From: Stentor coeruleus
Lineage: Eukaryota > Ciliophora > Heterotrichea > Heterotrichida > Stentoridae
Direction of reading: 5' to 3'
Assembly: GCA_001970955.1 (NCBI GenBank)
Contig: MPUH01000959.1
Coordinates: 1 to 28,306, forward strand
DNA length: 28,306 nt
Each line of letters begins with the position of its first letter. Position 1 is the stretch's first letter. Positions 18,701 to 27,087 of the stretch are shown here, piece by piece. Below the pieces are notes generated by a model that was given only the letters and a program-made list of their open reading frames with translations, searched no databases and had not been told where the DNA came from. The position numbers and the translations under genes were made by a program.

Positions 18701-21700
18701 TCAATAATTGGGCTTTTGAGACGTGCTGCAGAAGTTGATAAGAAATCTAAAGATATGCTTGAACTTAATGGAATAGGCTGAGGGCATGATGCACACTTTT
18801 CAGCCATTCTCATCATACTAGATGATTTATAGCATCTATCTTTTTGATATTCTTCACCAAGTTTTGCTGTTTGAGTTTCAGTTTTAGTATCTTTGACAAA
18901 AAATCTTTTTAGTAAAATTTGAGGTTTATCCAGTGTACTACCAATAAATTTTGATTGTTTTTTACGATCTAATACATACTGATACTCTTCATCTAGTAAA
19001 GTACTCGACAAATAAATGTTTCTTGGTCGGTCAAAATTCATCTCTCCCAGTATTTCATTTTCATTAAGACCTTTAAATTCTTGTATAGATCGATATAGTT
19101 CTGGGGTTATATAATTGAAAAATAGACCATAAACCATAGATCTCTCATCGAAATGTCCTGAGACTTTAACATTTACATCATTTTCATCAACTTCAACTGA
19201 AGATATTCCAATAGCCATATAGTCTTTATTAATAAACATTGCACTATTTTCTTTCAATATAAAACTCTTATCAAAATGTACACCATCAACCACAATAACA
19301 TTAATAGCTTCTAAAGTGTCTTTAAAAACAAGCTGATAGTTCCCAGGTTCAAGTCCACTTATAGTAACCATAGACTTCTCCTTATCAAAGCAAAGGTTTT
19401 TTTCATAATCATCTCCAACTACATCATTCCACATTGAATAAAGCCAAGCAATTTCCCCAGCATCATTAAACCCACAATTTTTTACAGGAAGACCAAATTC
19501 ATCACCTTCACATAATCTGATTTCCCTTGGGTATTCAATTTTTTCTCTATAATCTTTAATTATCCAAACATAATTCTCAACACGTCCTTGATCGCTCTCA
19601 ACAGTCGCTGTTATTTTTGATATATTATTTAAAGGACCTAAGAAAATTTTGCCTTGATCATTAGTTTGAAGTGCTTGTTTAAATTCTCTATTCCAATGCG
19701 CATGAGAAATTGATACTGATACTCTTTGTTTTGTCACAGGTTCACCATTACAACCTTTAAGTTCAAGAAGATATGAGTCATTTGAGAAGTTTAGGAATAA
19801 ACTTGAGGTCTTCTGAACTCCTAAGGATTTGTTTAAACTAGTTGAATAATTTGAAGTATATTCAGTTTTGATTTTATCTATAGACTCTATTTCTGTAGAA
19901 AATGATATGTCTAATGAGATTATTTGGGGTGGGACTTCGAATGAAATTTCTATAGAATCGGCTCCTAGAGGAATTTCTAGGTCGTTGTAGATTTTTGATG
20001 AAGATATACCTTCAATATCTGTGGTTTTTAGTATTGCTTTGGAGGATTTCATTAAAGCATTTGGAGCTTTCAGCCCATTGACGAAGACTTTGGGCTTTAG
20101 GAAAATGTTTGCAGTTTTTCCGGCGATCAGCTGCTCTTCATGAATTAGAAATGCAGTTCTTAATTCGTATTGCTCTTGCAAGTGGACAAAATTCTTTACA
20201 AGTTCGGAGATTTCTCCATCAACTAGTATTATGTTTTTATTTGATGATGCTCTTGCAAATGGTATATCTATTCTTCCATCTTCACTTTTCGAATCATAGT
20301 ACCTTGAATCCAAATACAGCCCCGCATTCTTACAAACTTCATTTTCTTCATTCAAAACATAAATCGAATGTCCTGCAGCAGTGGGCTTTGATATATACCT
20401 AAGGCTACCTTTCTTTACAATGACTCGGCTTTGACGACTATTCCCAAAGAACTCAATAACAAAAAACCCAACTTTGCCAGCCAACTCATTGAATTCAAAT
20501 TCTTTTCTAACTCTAACTTGTCCTGGTTCTTTAAACTCATAAGTATATTCACTTTTTGCTACAAGTCCATCTAATTTTATATTAGTTGTAATATCATCAT
20601 TATTCTTTAAAAAGTAATTTTTCGGGTTAAGTTCTAAAACTTTGACTAAAACTCTAGGAATGTTTTTAATATTCATAGAAAACTTCACACTTTCAGCACG
20701 AGTAAATTCTTTAGGATTATCAGCACAAGGTTCAAGTTCAATTGATGTTAGTAATGAATTATTTAAAAACTGTTTTTCTATATTTTCTATAGGCTCGCCT
20801 TTTAGGATTAAAACTTCAGCTTGGATTTTTTTTAAAAAGTCAATGTTTATGAATTTAACCAGCTCATCAAACATAGACATATTTTTTTCAAGCATTTTCC
20901 TTACGTAATAATCTAAAAGATCTTGTTCATTTACCCCAGTATCTAAATAAAAGATGTCAAAAATTTTCATGTCTTTATCGCTGATTAATGTATTGACATA
21001 AATATTATTATTTCTATGGAATTGAAGATATTTCATAAACCATAATTCTTCAAACTTGCCAAGTTTTTTTTCAAGGATAAGGATGTTAAAGAAGAAAATT
21101 GTCTTTAGAGAATCAGGATATTTTGCTTCAGATTCAATTTCGCTGACTATAAACTTGAAATATTCGTATTTAGCTTCATCTTTCATGGATCTGTGCTTTT
21201 CAAAATATTCTTTGCGAATCCAAGCTCGTATGAACATTCGATTAGTCCATATTGCATTTTCGAGTTCAGCAATTTTTAGAAGCTGACTTCTACTTATGTT
21301 TTTAAAGCATTCAGTTTCGGTAAAGCCTGGGTTTTTTCTGTAGTACACAACAAATCTCTCAGGGAAATCTTTATACTTCCAAAGTTGCCCAGTACTTAAA
21401 TATTTCTTAAAAATTGAATCACTCGTATTTTCAAATTTTATCAAAAGTTTTCCTTCAGCTGTCAACTGATCAAATACCTTTTCTGTGATCTGTGCTTCAG
21501 CGAAATTAGGGAATACAGGATTTAAGGTATTAGGGAATGTCTCAATTTCTTGAGAGACCACATTTCTTGGTGGAGCGTAATCAAATTTATAATGAAGATG
21601 CATATTATTGATTTCTTCAAGTATTTGAGAGCTGCCTGTTCTTTCATAATCCTTAATCCATTTTCTAAGCTGGAGTTTGCTACTATAATTCCTGTTTCTG

Positions 21701-21876
21701 CTGGCGAGTTTTTTGATGATCACGTCAATATCAGGATTTTCGGGGTTCTCTGATAACAAACGCAATCCTTGTATGAAAGTTTTTAGTTCTGATGTTGTGG
21801 GAAATTGTTGAAGAGCCTCTATTGGATTTTCCCCAAGAATAAGCTTTTCTAGAGCTTGCAATTCTTCGTCAGCCAT
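15751..21876 (-). CDS. Large (2041-residue) multidomain protein with macroglobulin-like beta-sandwich character, function unknown
   Basis: One frame of 2041 codons, TAG at 15751-15753, start context ataaATGGCT. The N-terminus (MADEELQALEKLIL) is no signal peptide and no membrane span was seen, so it is probably cytosolic. Residues 1-360 look helical. About 386-480 carries IPRVLVKVLELNPKNYF and LDGLVAKSEYTYEF, which resembles a macroglobulin (MG-type) beta domain. A second such region lies at about 680-790 (CNGEPVTKQRVSVSISH, TNDQGKIFLGPL). A low-complexity charged linker is at about 1290-1362. Residues 1752-1783 resemble a TPR helix pair (CQYLVYQERYNEAKNLYSRI). The C-terminal 120 residues are well structured (NCLDRFGVIKVMD, FYKDGYTD.RGKFDYVSL, PPPQ end). 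No thioester CGEQ motif is seen, so protease trapping of the classical kind is unlikely. Coding is certain; relation to alpha-2-macroglobulin is tentative. Confidence 0.8.
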   Translation of the reverse strand: MADEELQALEKLILGENPIEALQQFPTTSELKTFIQGLRLLSENPENPDIDVIIKKLASRNRNYSSKLQLRKWIKDYERTGSSQILEEINNMHLHYKFDYAPPRNVVSQEIETFPNTLNPVFPNFAEAQITEKVFDQLTAEGKLLIKFENTSDSIFKKYLSTGQLWKYKDFPERFVVYYRKNPGFTETECFKNISRSQLLKIAELENAIWTNRMFIRAWIRKEYFEKHRSMKDEAKYEYFKFIVSEIESEAKYPDSLKTIFFFNILILEKKLGKFEELWFMKYLQFHRNNNIYVNTLISDKDMKIFDIFYLDTGVNEQDLLDYYVRKMLEKNMSMFDELVKFINIDFLKKIQAEVLILKGEPIENIEKQFLNNSLLTSIELEPCADNPKEFTRAESVKFSMNIKNIPRVLVKVLELNPKNYFLKNNDDITTNIKLDGLVAKSEYTYEFKEPGQVRVRKEFEFNELAGKVGFFVIEFFGNSRQSRVIVKKGSLRYISKPTAAGHSIYVLNEENEVCKNAGLYLDSRYYDSKSEDGRIDIPFARASSNKNIILVDGEISELVKNFVHLQEQYELRTAFLIHEEQLIAGKTANIFLKPKVFVNGLKAPNALMKSSKAILKTTDIEGISSSKIYNDLEIPLGADSIEISFEVPPQIISLDISFSTEIESIDKIKTEYTSNYSTSLNKSLGVQKTSSLFLNFSNDSYLLELKGCNGEPVTKQRVSVSISHAHWNREFKQALQTNDQGKIFLGPLNNISKITATVESDQGRVENYVWIIKDYREKIEYPREIRLCEGDEFGLPVKNCGFNDAGEIAWLYSMWNDVVGDDYEKNLCFDKEKSMVTISGLEPGNYQLVFKDTLEAINVIVVDGVHFDKSFILKENSAMFINKDYMAIGISSVEVDENDVNVKVSGHFDERSMVYGLFFNYITPELYRSIQEFKGLNENEILGEMNFDRPRNIYLSSTLLDEEYQYVLDRKKQSKFIGSTLDKPQILLKRFFVKDTKTETQTAKLGEEYQKDRCYKSSSMMRMAEKCASCPQPIPLSSSISLDFLSTSAARLKSPIIDGKATFSIPGTYSNAFFIAYNAVGLAYKLRFLHGITLQKDLRLNTSAVDCTEICKSKALLVADELIITDFPNTSLEIVDNFSQLFSLIQEIITFNQHYPNIKEWSFLVDWPKLTFDKKKEYYDKYISHELNLFLRIRDKEFFETIAKPFVMCKMKKDIVDKYLCGEDLSDYANYRGVLSLNNLEKILIADNVKDKFPDFAHDIVKLLKDEADACEPDLRLRTKRIKAVLKYKAVEQAEKPAEMNECMYMDYPPSEERRPPPKMSNRMLASAERSTAMLRCSAPKKKMERKADLLENEDFEDEDEAMVLRSRIEAPKYYQKLEETKEFCETYYYGKKTGSDHFEAKLLSELGHSMITGTQWLSECVIESTDNLSKILLMLAYAAVPYKSERHACTSKDSMWKMVAKSPCIAFYKELGKAEVEVDPLVFIAVKYFTLNNNSVDLSQFIKETIYNCKVTITNTSGKDLNFTILTQVPEGSIALSPPQSSKTHFLFVSNFTTQTLEFSFYFPLSGSFTHIPGNIAVDGKIIAKAVMNTLRVLDVYDVSKLETFKDLVISGRKDLILDYLRTENLKSSKKNFSINDLFWMFKNKDFWSEVLSIYRSRLLYNEQLWSFAIIHNDKEIVSDILSSKEVIKNNIGHYFDSHIIKTTDEGHSHIEFDPLVNARAYKLGNQQRITNTRLRQVYKDFLLYLAEKNKLDDSDLICLCQYLVYQERYNEAKNLYSRIQMKHSEGVVGQGHLQIQYDYLTCYLDLDKAQLIAPLYENYPVPTWKKHFTEVITLLRELEEEDLPQTVTQTKEPTLSFEIQNNAIDLTYENVDFCIIRIYEIDLEVLFSKNPFLIQDTQSFGYVKANSLIEVQLTGKNSKVSLEEFKGKNVLVEVDYKTYSVSKSYFSNMLSYNCLDRFGVIKVMDSERKPRPAVYVKAFVKRKDGKVEFYKDGYTDVRGKFDYVSLNTDTLSSIEKFAILVVDDDLGSFVHEASPPPQ

Positions 21877-22328
21877 TTATAACGCTTAGCATAAGCAATT
21901 TTTTATTAGATCTATAAGGTTAGAATATATAATTTAGCAGTTTTAATCTATTTTACTTATATTGCTATAGGAGATTATAATAAACTATTAAGATCTATAT
22001 TATTATTTGTATTAAATGATTTATTAAACTTTCTGGATTTATAGTTCTTGCTTTGGTGTTTTGAGTTTATTTTTTGATCTATTCTGTATTAAAATTACTA
22101 TATGAAAATTACAATATTTCCTTTTAATATTTTTTTTATTACTTTAGTTGAGGTAATCAGATCTTTTAGGGTAAAACATATAATTTTATATGATATTGGA
22201 AATTTAAGAATTTATTTTGCAAGGCTTAAAGTGTTGTAAAGGAATTTTTATAGCAATCATTTAAATATAAATCTTTTGATAGTTTAAGCTATGCATACAA
22301 CATAGTTTTAAATCATAAACTAATATAT
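21877..22328. other. Spacer upstream of the large gene
   Basis: About 450 bp, very AT-rich, between the start of the 2041-residue gene and the 3' end of its tandem pseudogene. Presumed promoter of the large gene. No frame or structured RNA was recognised. Confidence 0.6.
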
Positions 22329-24042
22329 TTATTGAAGAGGTGGAGAAATCTCATGAATTAATGATCCAAACTCATCATCAACCACCAATATCACAAACTT
22401 TTCAATACTTAATAATGTATCAGTATTCAAAGACACATAATCAAACTTACCTCTAGCATCAGTATATCCATCCTTATAAAACTCAACATTTCCATCTTTT
22501 CGTTTAGCAAAAACTTTTATATAAGCTGAAGGCCTAGGCTTTCTTTCTAAATTCATTATTTTTATAACACCAAATCTATCTAAACAATTGTAAGTGAGCA
22601 TATTTTAAGAATAAGTTTTATAATCAACTTCTACTAATGCATTTTTGCCTTTAAACTCTTCAAGAGAAACTTTTGATTTTTTTCCTATTAGCTTTACTTC
22701 AAATATAGAATTAGCTTTGACATATCCAAAACTTTGAATATCCTGAATAAAAAACGGATTTTTTAAAAAAGTACTTCTAAATCAATCTCATAAATTCTTA
22801 TTGTGCAGAAATCAATATTTTCATAAGTTAAATCTATAATATTGTTCTGTATTTCAAAATTTAATATAAGTTCTTATGTTCTACCTAAAACTTGAGGTGA
22901 ATCTTCTTTTTCAAGTTCTCAAAGCAGAGTTATAATCTCAGTGAAATATTTTTTCCATCTTGGTACAGGATAATTTTCATATAAAGGAGTTATTATCCGA
23001 GCTTTATCAAAATTTAAATAGCAAGTCAAATAATTATATTGTATCTGCAAATAACCTTTCCTATTTACCCACAAATACTTATCAATAATATCTTTCTTCA
23101 TTTTACACATAATAAAAGGTTTAACTACTGATTCAAAAAACTCTTTATCCCTTATATATACAAATATATTGAGTTCATGTGAAACAAATTTGTTATAATA
23201 CTCTTTTTTCTTATCAAAAGTGAGCTTAGGCCAATTAATAAGGAAAGACCATTCTTTAAGATTAGGAAAGTGTTTATTGAAAGTGATGATTTCTTGAAGT
23301 AAAAAGGAAAGTTGTGAAAAACTGTCAATGATTTCAAATGATGTATTAGGAAAATCTTATATCTTAAGTTTATCATTTGTATATAGGGTTTTAGATTTAC
23401 ATTTTTCAGTACAGTCAATAGAGAAAGTGCTTAGGCGTAGGTCTTTTTGTATAGGATGGGTATTGAGAGATATAAATTTATAAGATATGCCTATTGTATT
23501 ATAGGCTATAAGTAAGAGATTTGAATATATATCAGGGATAATAAATGAAACTTGATTTTTTATTATTGGTGATAATAAATAAACTGCAGAGTCAGATAGG
23601 AAGTCTAATGGAATGTTTTCGTTTTGGTATATAATATCTGATTTTAATAGCTCGTTTATCATATCGTCTATTATATCTTTGCAAGGAGATATTTTTTACT
23701 TGTAAAATCATCCTGTTTATTAACTTTCTGAGCTTCTGCATTTGTATCTTGAATAAAAAGCCTTTTTAATAAAAGTTGAGGCTTGTTAAGAGTACCAATA
23801 AACCTTGGTTGCTTTTACGATCAAAGGATATATTGATATTCTTCATCTAGAGAAACATTTTTTAAGTAAGTATTATTTAGGCATTCAAAAAATAATTGCT
23901 TTGATTGGAAAGATTTGCTGAGCTTTGATAAGTCTTCAACTGACTTTTAAAGATCATCTGTGAGGTGGTTGAAGAACAATGCATAGACTACTGACTTTTC
24001 ATCAGTATGGCCAGAGATTTTTAATAATATATTATCAAATAG
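22329..24042 (-). pseudogene. Decayed, internally deleted tandem copy of the large macroglobulin-like gene
   Basis: The minus strand carries broken pieces clearly homologous to the adjacent 2041-residue protein. The 3' part (22329-22601) keeps NCLDRFGVIK, FYKDGYTDARGKFDYVSL and a PPLQ end. Upstream pieces match MCKMKKDI.DKYL, the FNQHYPNIKEW region, DCTEKCKSK and KISGH.DEKSVVYALFFN. Parent residues before about 900 are absent. Near 23060 the segment ending KYL (parent about 1220) is joined directly to LQIQY.YLTCYL (parent about 1791), a deletion of about 570 codons. Many stops and frame changes separate the pieces. It sits in the same orientation just upstream of the parent, so a tandem duplication followed by decay is the simplest history. 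Confidence 0.9.
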
Positions 24043-24103
24043 CTATTAACTAAAATCTTGCTGTAAGTTTATTAACTTTATCCATAACCTTAAGATATTT
24101 AAA

Positions 24104-25060
24104 CTAATTATCTTCTTCTGTCATCAACTTACCAAACTTCTTCAGTTTTTTAACTTCATCCATAATTTTCTGGATTTCTTCACAGCCCCACTCAGAACGC
24201 ATAACCCTTTTATAAACACTTTTCAAAAATTCTTCACGATCTATTTCTTCATCCGAATCATAAGTAAGATCATATCTGTCATTTAAAAACAAATTACCTT
24301 TTCCTTTAGGTATATCATTTTCAAATGTAATAACAAACTTTTCTTGAGTTTTAAAAATTACTTCAAACTTGCCATGCTTTTTCCCCATATCCCAATATCC
24401 TTCATACGAATTCCCATATTTGTCTCGATAAATGCCTTTCCCATGCTTTAATCCTTGATACCATTCTCCATCATAATTCTCTTCGTTATATTTTTCATAG
24501 CCATGACCAGAATAGAGACCATTTTCAAAGTTTCCTTCATATTTAAGTCCATTTGGATATTCTAAAGTCCCATCTCCATGCCAGAGAGAGCTCTTCATAG
24601 TCCCAAAGTATATTTTCCCATCATTGCAATAATATTCAATTCTTTCATTAGCAATCTTACCATTTTTCCATGTAGCCGATAAAACATTACCATCAGGCAT
24701 CCATTGCTTACCCTTCCCAACTAATATTAAATTACTAAAAATACCATAATATGCATTCCCATCTGTCATATTTTTAGTTCCTTCACCTTTTATTTTATCA
24801 TTTTTCCAGTATCCATCATAAAATTGTCCATTCGCCCATATTAATTTTCCCTTTCCCTGTTTTTTATCATATTCCCATTGGCCTATATAAATATCTCCAT
24901 TAGCATAAGTACAGCAACCCTTTCCATGTTTTATTTTTCCTTCTAAATATTCTCCTTCATAGCTTTCTTTACCTGGTGGGACAAATTCTGATATTATCTC
25001 ATTATTTTTATAGCAAAAGTATTTGGATGGGTTTTCAGAAATTAGTCCAACCCCTTCCAT
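24104..25060 (-). CDS. MORN-repeat protein, C-terminal part of the left MORN gene
   Basis: A 318-codon frame ending in TAG. It contains about eight MORN motifs (for example YEGEYLEGKIKHGKG, YIGQWEYDKKQGKG, YEGNFENGLYSGHG, YDGEWYQGLKHGKG, YEGYWDMGKKHGK), then a non-MORN acidic and basic helical tail of about 70 residues. MORN repeats form beta-hairpin rods that scaffold proteins near membranes and the cytoskeleton. The first codons (MEGVGLISENPSKYF) overlap the end of the upstream MORN frame by 26 bp in another frame. The phrase GEWK followed by MEGVGLI would make a normal repeat if one A of an AAAAA run (about 25063-25067) were absent or two were added. I therefore take it as the 3' half of one gene split by a frameshift or base-call error, not a separate gene. 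Confidence 0.75.
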   Translation of the reverse strand: MEGVGLISENPSKYFCYKNNEIISEFVPPGKESYEGEYLEGKIKHGKGCCTYANGDIYIGQWEYDKKQGKGKLIWANGQFYDGYWKNDKIKGEGTKNMTDGNAYYGIFSNLILVGKGKQWMPDGNVLSATWKNGKIANERIEYYCNDGKIYFGTMKSSLWHGDGTLEYPNGLKYEGNFENGLYSGHGYEKYNEENYDGEWYQGLKHGKGIYRDKYGNSYEGYWDMGKKHGKFEVIFKTQEKFVITFENDIPKGKGNLFLNDRYDLTYDSDEEIDREEFLKSVYKRVMRSEWGCEEIQKIMDEVKKLKKFGKLMTEEDN

Positions 25061-26312
25061 TTTTCCATTCTCCTTGATAATACCACCCTGTTTTTAATGT
25101 AAAAACTCCTAATCCATCACTTTGATCTTCTATCCAATCTCCTTTATAGGTACTCCCATCAGCATAGTTCATAATACCTTTTCCGTTCCTTCGGAATTCG
25201 ACCATTGAACCTTTATAGCAATCTCCATTAAGATAAGTATAAACTCCTCGGCAACCATCATAACTTTTAATAATTCCATTAAAAGTTTCTCCATTATTAA
25301 ATTTCATTTCTCCTGATATTTCCTCATTTTTATTCCAAATCCCTTTAAAAATAGTACCATTTGCATATTTCATAGTTCCGAAGAATTGTCTTTTATCAGA
25401 TTCCCATTGACCTTTATAGATTCCTCCATCTTTGTATTCACAAATCCCATATCCTTTTCTATACCCATAATTAAACATACCTTTATAAGTTTCTTTTTCA
25501 TACAAGTAGGAATGAGCATATCCAAAAACTTTGAAGTCAAATTTAAAGAATCCTTTTGTAAAACTTGTATCAAGATAATAAATAGTTTCATCGCCAATTA
25601 AATTCGAAGCAATATTACATTTTTCAGCATTTCCTTCTAAAACCGCTAAAAATTCCTCTTCTCCAAATTTTATCCACCCTTCAAAAGTTACCCAATTCTC
25701 TGTTATACACAGACATTCAAATCTTTCACTTTTACTCGGCAGCTCTTTGCCTTCTATTAAAAAAATCCTTCCAACACTTTTAAAATTTGGTAGATAATCC
25801 ACAGCAAAATATTTTCTCCCTGCTGGTGATTGGCAATTACCTTTACCTGATATAAAGTTTTTCTTAAATTCTCCTTCATATGCAAACTCATTCCATTGCA
25901 ATTTTCCATATCCTTCCATAATTCCATTTACCCAATTTCCTGTATAAGTAAGTCCATTTTTCAAGTGAGGATTTCCTTGTCCATGCTGGATTCCATTTTC
26001 CCAGTTTCCAATATAAGTACCCCATTCTTCTGATATAAATTCACCTTGGCCATGTCTTTTATTATGATGCCATTGCCCTTTGTATATATCTTTGTTTTTG
26101 TATATATAAGTTCCTTTACCTGACATGTGATCTTTTTTCCATTCACCATTATAAGTTTCCCCATTATTTGTTGTAAGCTCCCCAATTCCTGATTTTTTGG
26201 CTTTTATTATTCCACCTAAGTAAGAATCTCCATTAAAATAAAGGACTTTATACCTAGTTTTATCCTGTTTCTCAAATAAGTACGAGCATTCAGGCTTAGC
26301 CTCAGAACATCC
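25035..26312 (-). CDS. MORN-repeat protein, N-terminal part of the left MORN gene (no ATG at the expected start)
   Basis: MORN motifs run from about 26200 to the stop TGA (25035-25037): YNGEWKKDHMSGKG, YKGQWHHNKRHGQG, YIGNWENGIQHGQG, YTGNWVNGIMEGYG, then a 110-residue non-MORN insert (VDYLPNFKSVGRIFL, CLCITENWVTFEGWIKFGE), then more MORN motifs. The first in-frame ATG is at 26126, but that starts inside a repeat. Homology to the right-hand MORN gene continues upstream to 26312 as GCSEAKPE.SY, where the codon before Gly is ATT and the one before that TAA. The native N-terminus was therefore probably Met-Gly-Cys-Ser-Glu-Ala, a myristoylation/palmitoylation type. It is either a gene with a lost or near-cognate start or a young pseudogene. 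It lies head to head with its paralog at 27088. Confidence 0.75.
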   Translation of the reverse strand, partial: GCSEAKPECSYLFEKQDKTRYKVLYFNGDSYLGGIIKAKKSGIGELTTNNGETYNGEWKKDHMSGKGTYIYKNKDIYKGQWHHNKRHGQGEFISEEWGTYIGNWENGIQHGQGNPHLKNGLTYTGNWVNGIMEGYGKLQWNEFAYEGEFKKNFISGKGNCQSPAGRKYFAVDYLPNFKSVGRIFLIEGKELPSKSERFECLCITENWVTFEGWIKFGEEEFLAVLEGNAEKCNIASNLIGDETIYYLDTSFTKGFFKFDFKVFGYAHSYLYEKETYKGMFNYGYRKGYGICEYKDGGIYKGQWESDKRQFFGTMKYANGTIFKGIWNKNEEISGEMKFNNGETFNGIIKSYDGCRGVYTYLNGDCYKGSMVEFRRNGKGIMNYADGSTYKGDWIEDQSDGLGVFTLKTGWYYQGEWKNGRGWTNF

Positions 26313-27087
26313 AATTTATATGCCATTAATTATTTAAATCTTATATCTATAGAATACTTAGTTATTTAAAATATAGAAATGCTGGAAACCTTTTGAGTTA
26401 TGAAATATTTTAGAAATATATGCGGTGATTTAATGCAAGATTTAAAAATTGGATTTTTGATATTGATTAAAATAAGAGGTAAATTATTATGCATATTTGT
26501 GAGTATTATTATTGGGTAGATGGATTTGAGTAATTCTAATACATAAAATAATTAATTTGATTTATGCGTTGTATATTTGACAGGTTGAATTACTTAAAGG
26601 AATATAATAAAGCTAATGATAAGGACAATAATTAATATAAATAATATATTTTAGCATGCAAAAATTAATAAAATTCTACGTAAAGTTTCAAGTAGGTGGT
26701 AGTTAAGGTGGCATGGTTTAAACCTTGTCTGATCGGGGTTTGTTTGTCCTACGATCTCTTTCTTTAGGCAGATTCGGTATATTAAACCACTCGTTGTCGC
26801 TGGTTATGTGACTCTTTATTTGGTTCAGGAGGTCTTTACTGCTTCTTTTCTTTAGCGTCTTCTACACAATAAGATTCTTACAAAACAATATATTTAAATG
26901 ATTGCTATAGTAATTCTTATATCAAAAAAATCTTATAATTAAATCTTATTCAGCTACTAAAAAATTATTTCTGATTTTATAGCGCAGTTCCTAGCCTAAA
27001 ATACTTTTTAACATTTCGCTGACTCAATTTAATAAACTAAATTATTTACGAGTGTATGATTAAAACTGATTAATATAATAAACTAAG
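26313..27087. other. Spacer between the head-to-head MORN paralogs
   Basis: About 775 bp. Mostly AT-rich, with one less AT-rich island at about 26690-26870 that reads as a coding remnant on the minus strand. No tRNA or other structured RNA was recognised. The 5' regions of both MORN genes should lie at the two ends. Confidence 0.55.
26718..26861 (-). pseudogene. Possible decayed coding fragment, origin unknown
   Basis: The minus strand has 47 open codons ending at TAA 26718-26720, without a start codon and with TAG just upstream (26862-26864). The translation is protein-like and basic (KTLKKRSSKDLLNQIKSHIT, then DNEWFNIPNLPKERDRRTNK), and the island is distinctly richer in G and C than its surroundings. 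It may be the last exon or remnant of a gene or mobile element. An unrecognised non-coding RNA in the same island cannot be excluded. Confidence 0.4.

Noticed and set aside
15751..21876. Calling the large protein a true alpha-2-macroglobulin
   Set aside because: There is no signal peptide, thioester motif or bait region that I can see; only parts resemble MG domains.
24990..25075. A roughly 64 nt GT...AG intron to explain the left MORN frame change
   Set aside because: It would delete a good junction segment, has no matching feature elsewhere in the window, and a one-base change in the A run is simpler.
26718..26861. Reading TAA as Gln to extend the relic downstream
   Set aside because: TAA and TAG are true stops in the intact genes here, and TGA and TAG also appear a few codons further on, so reassignment is not supported.
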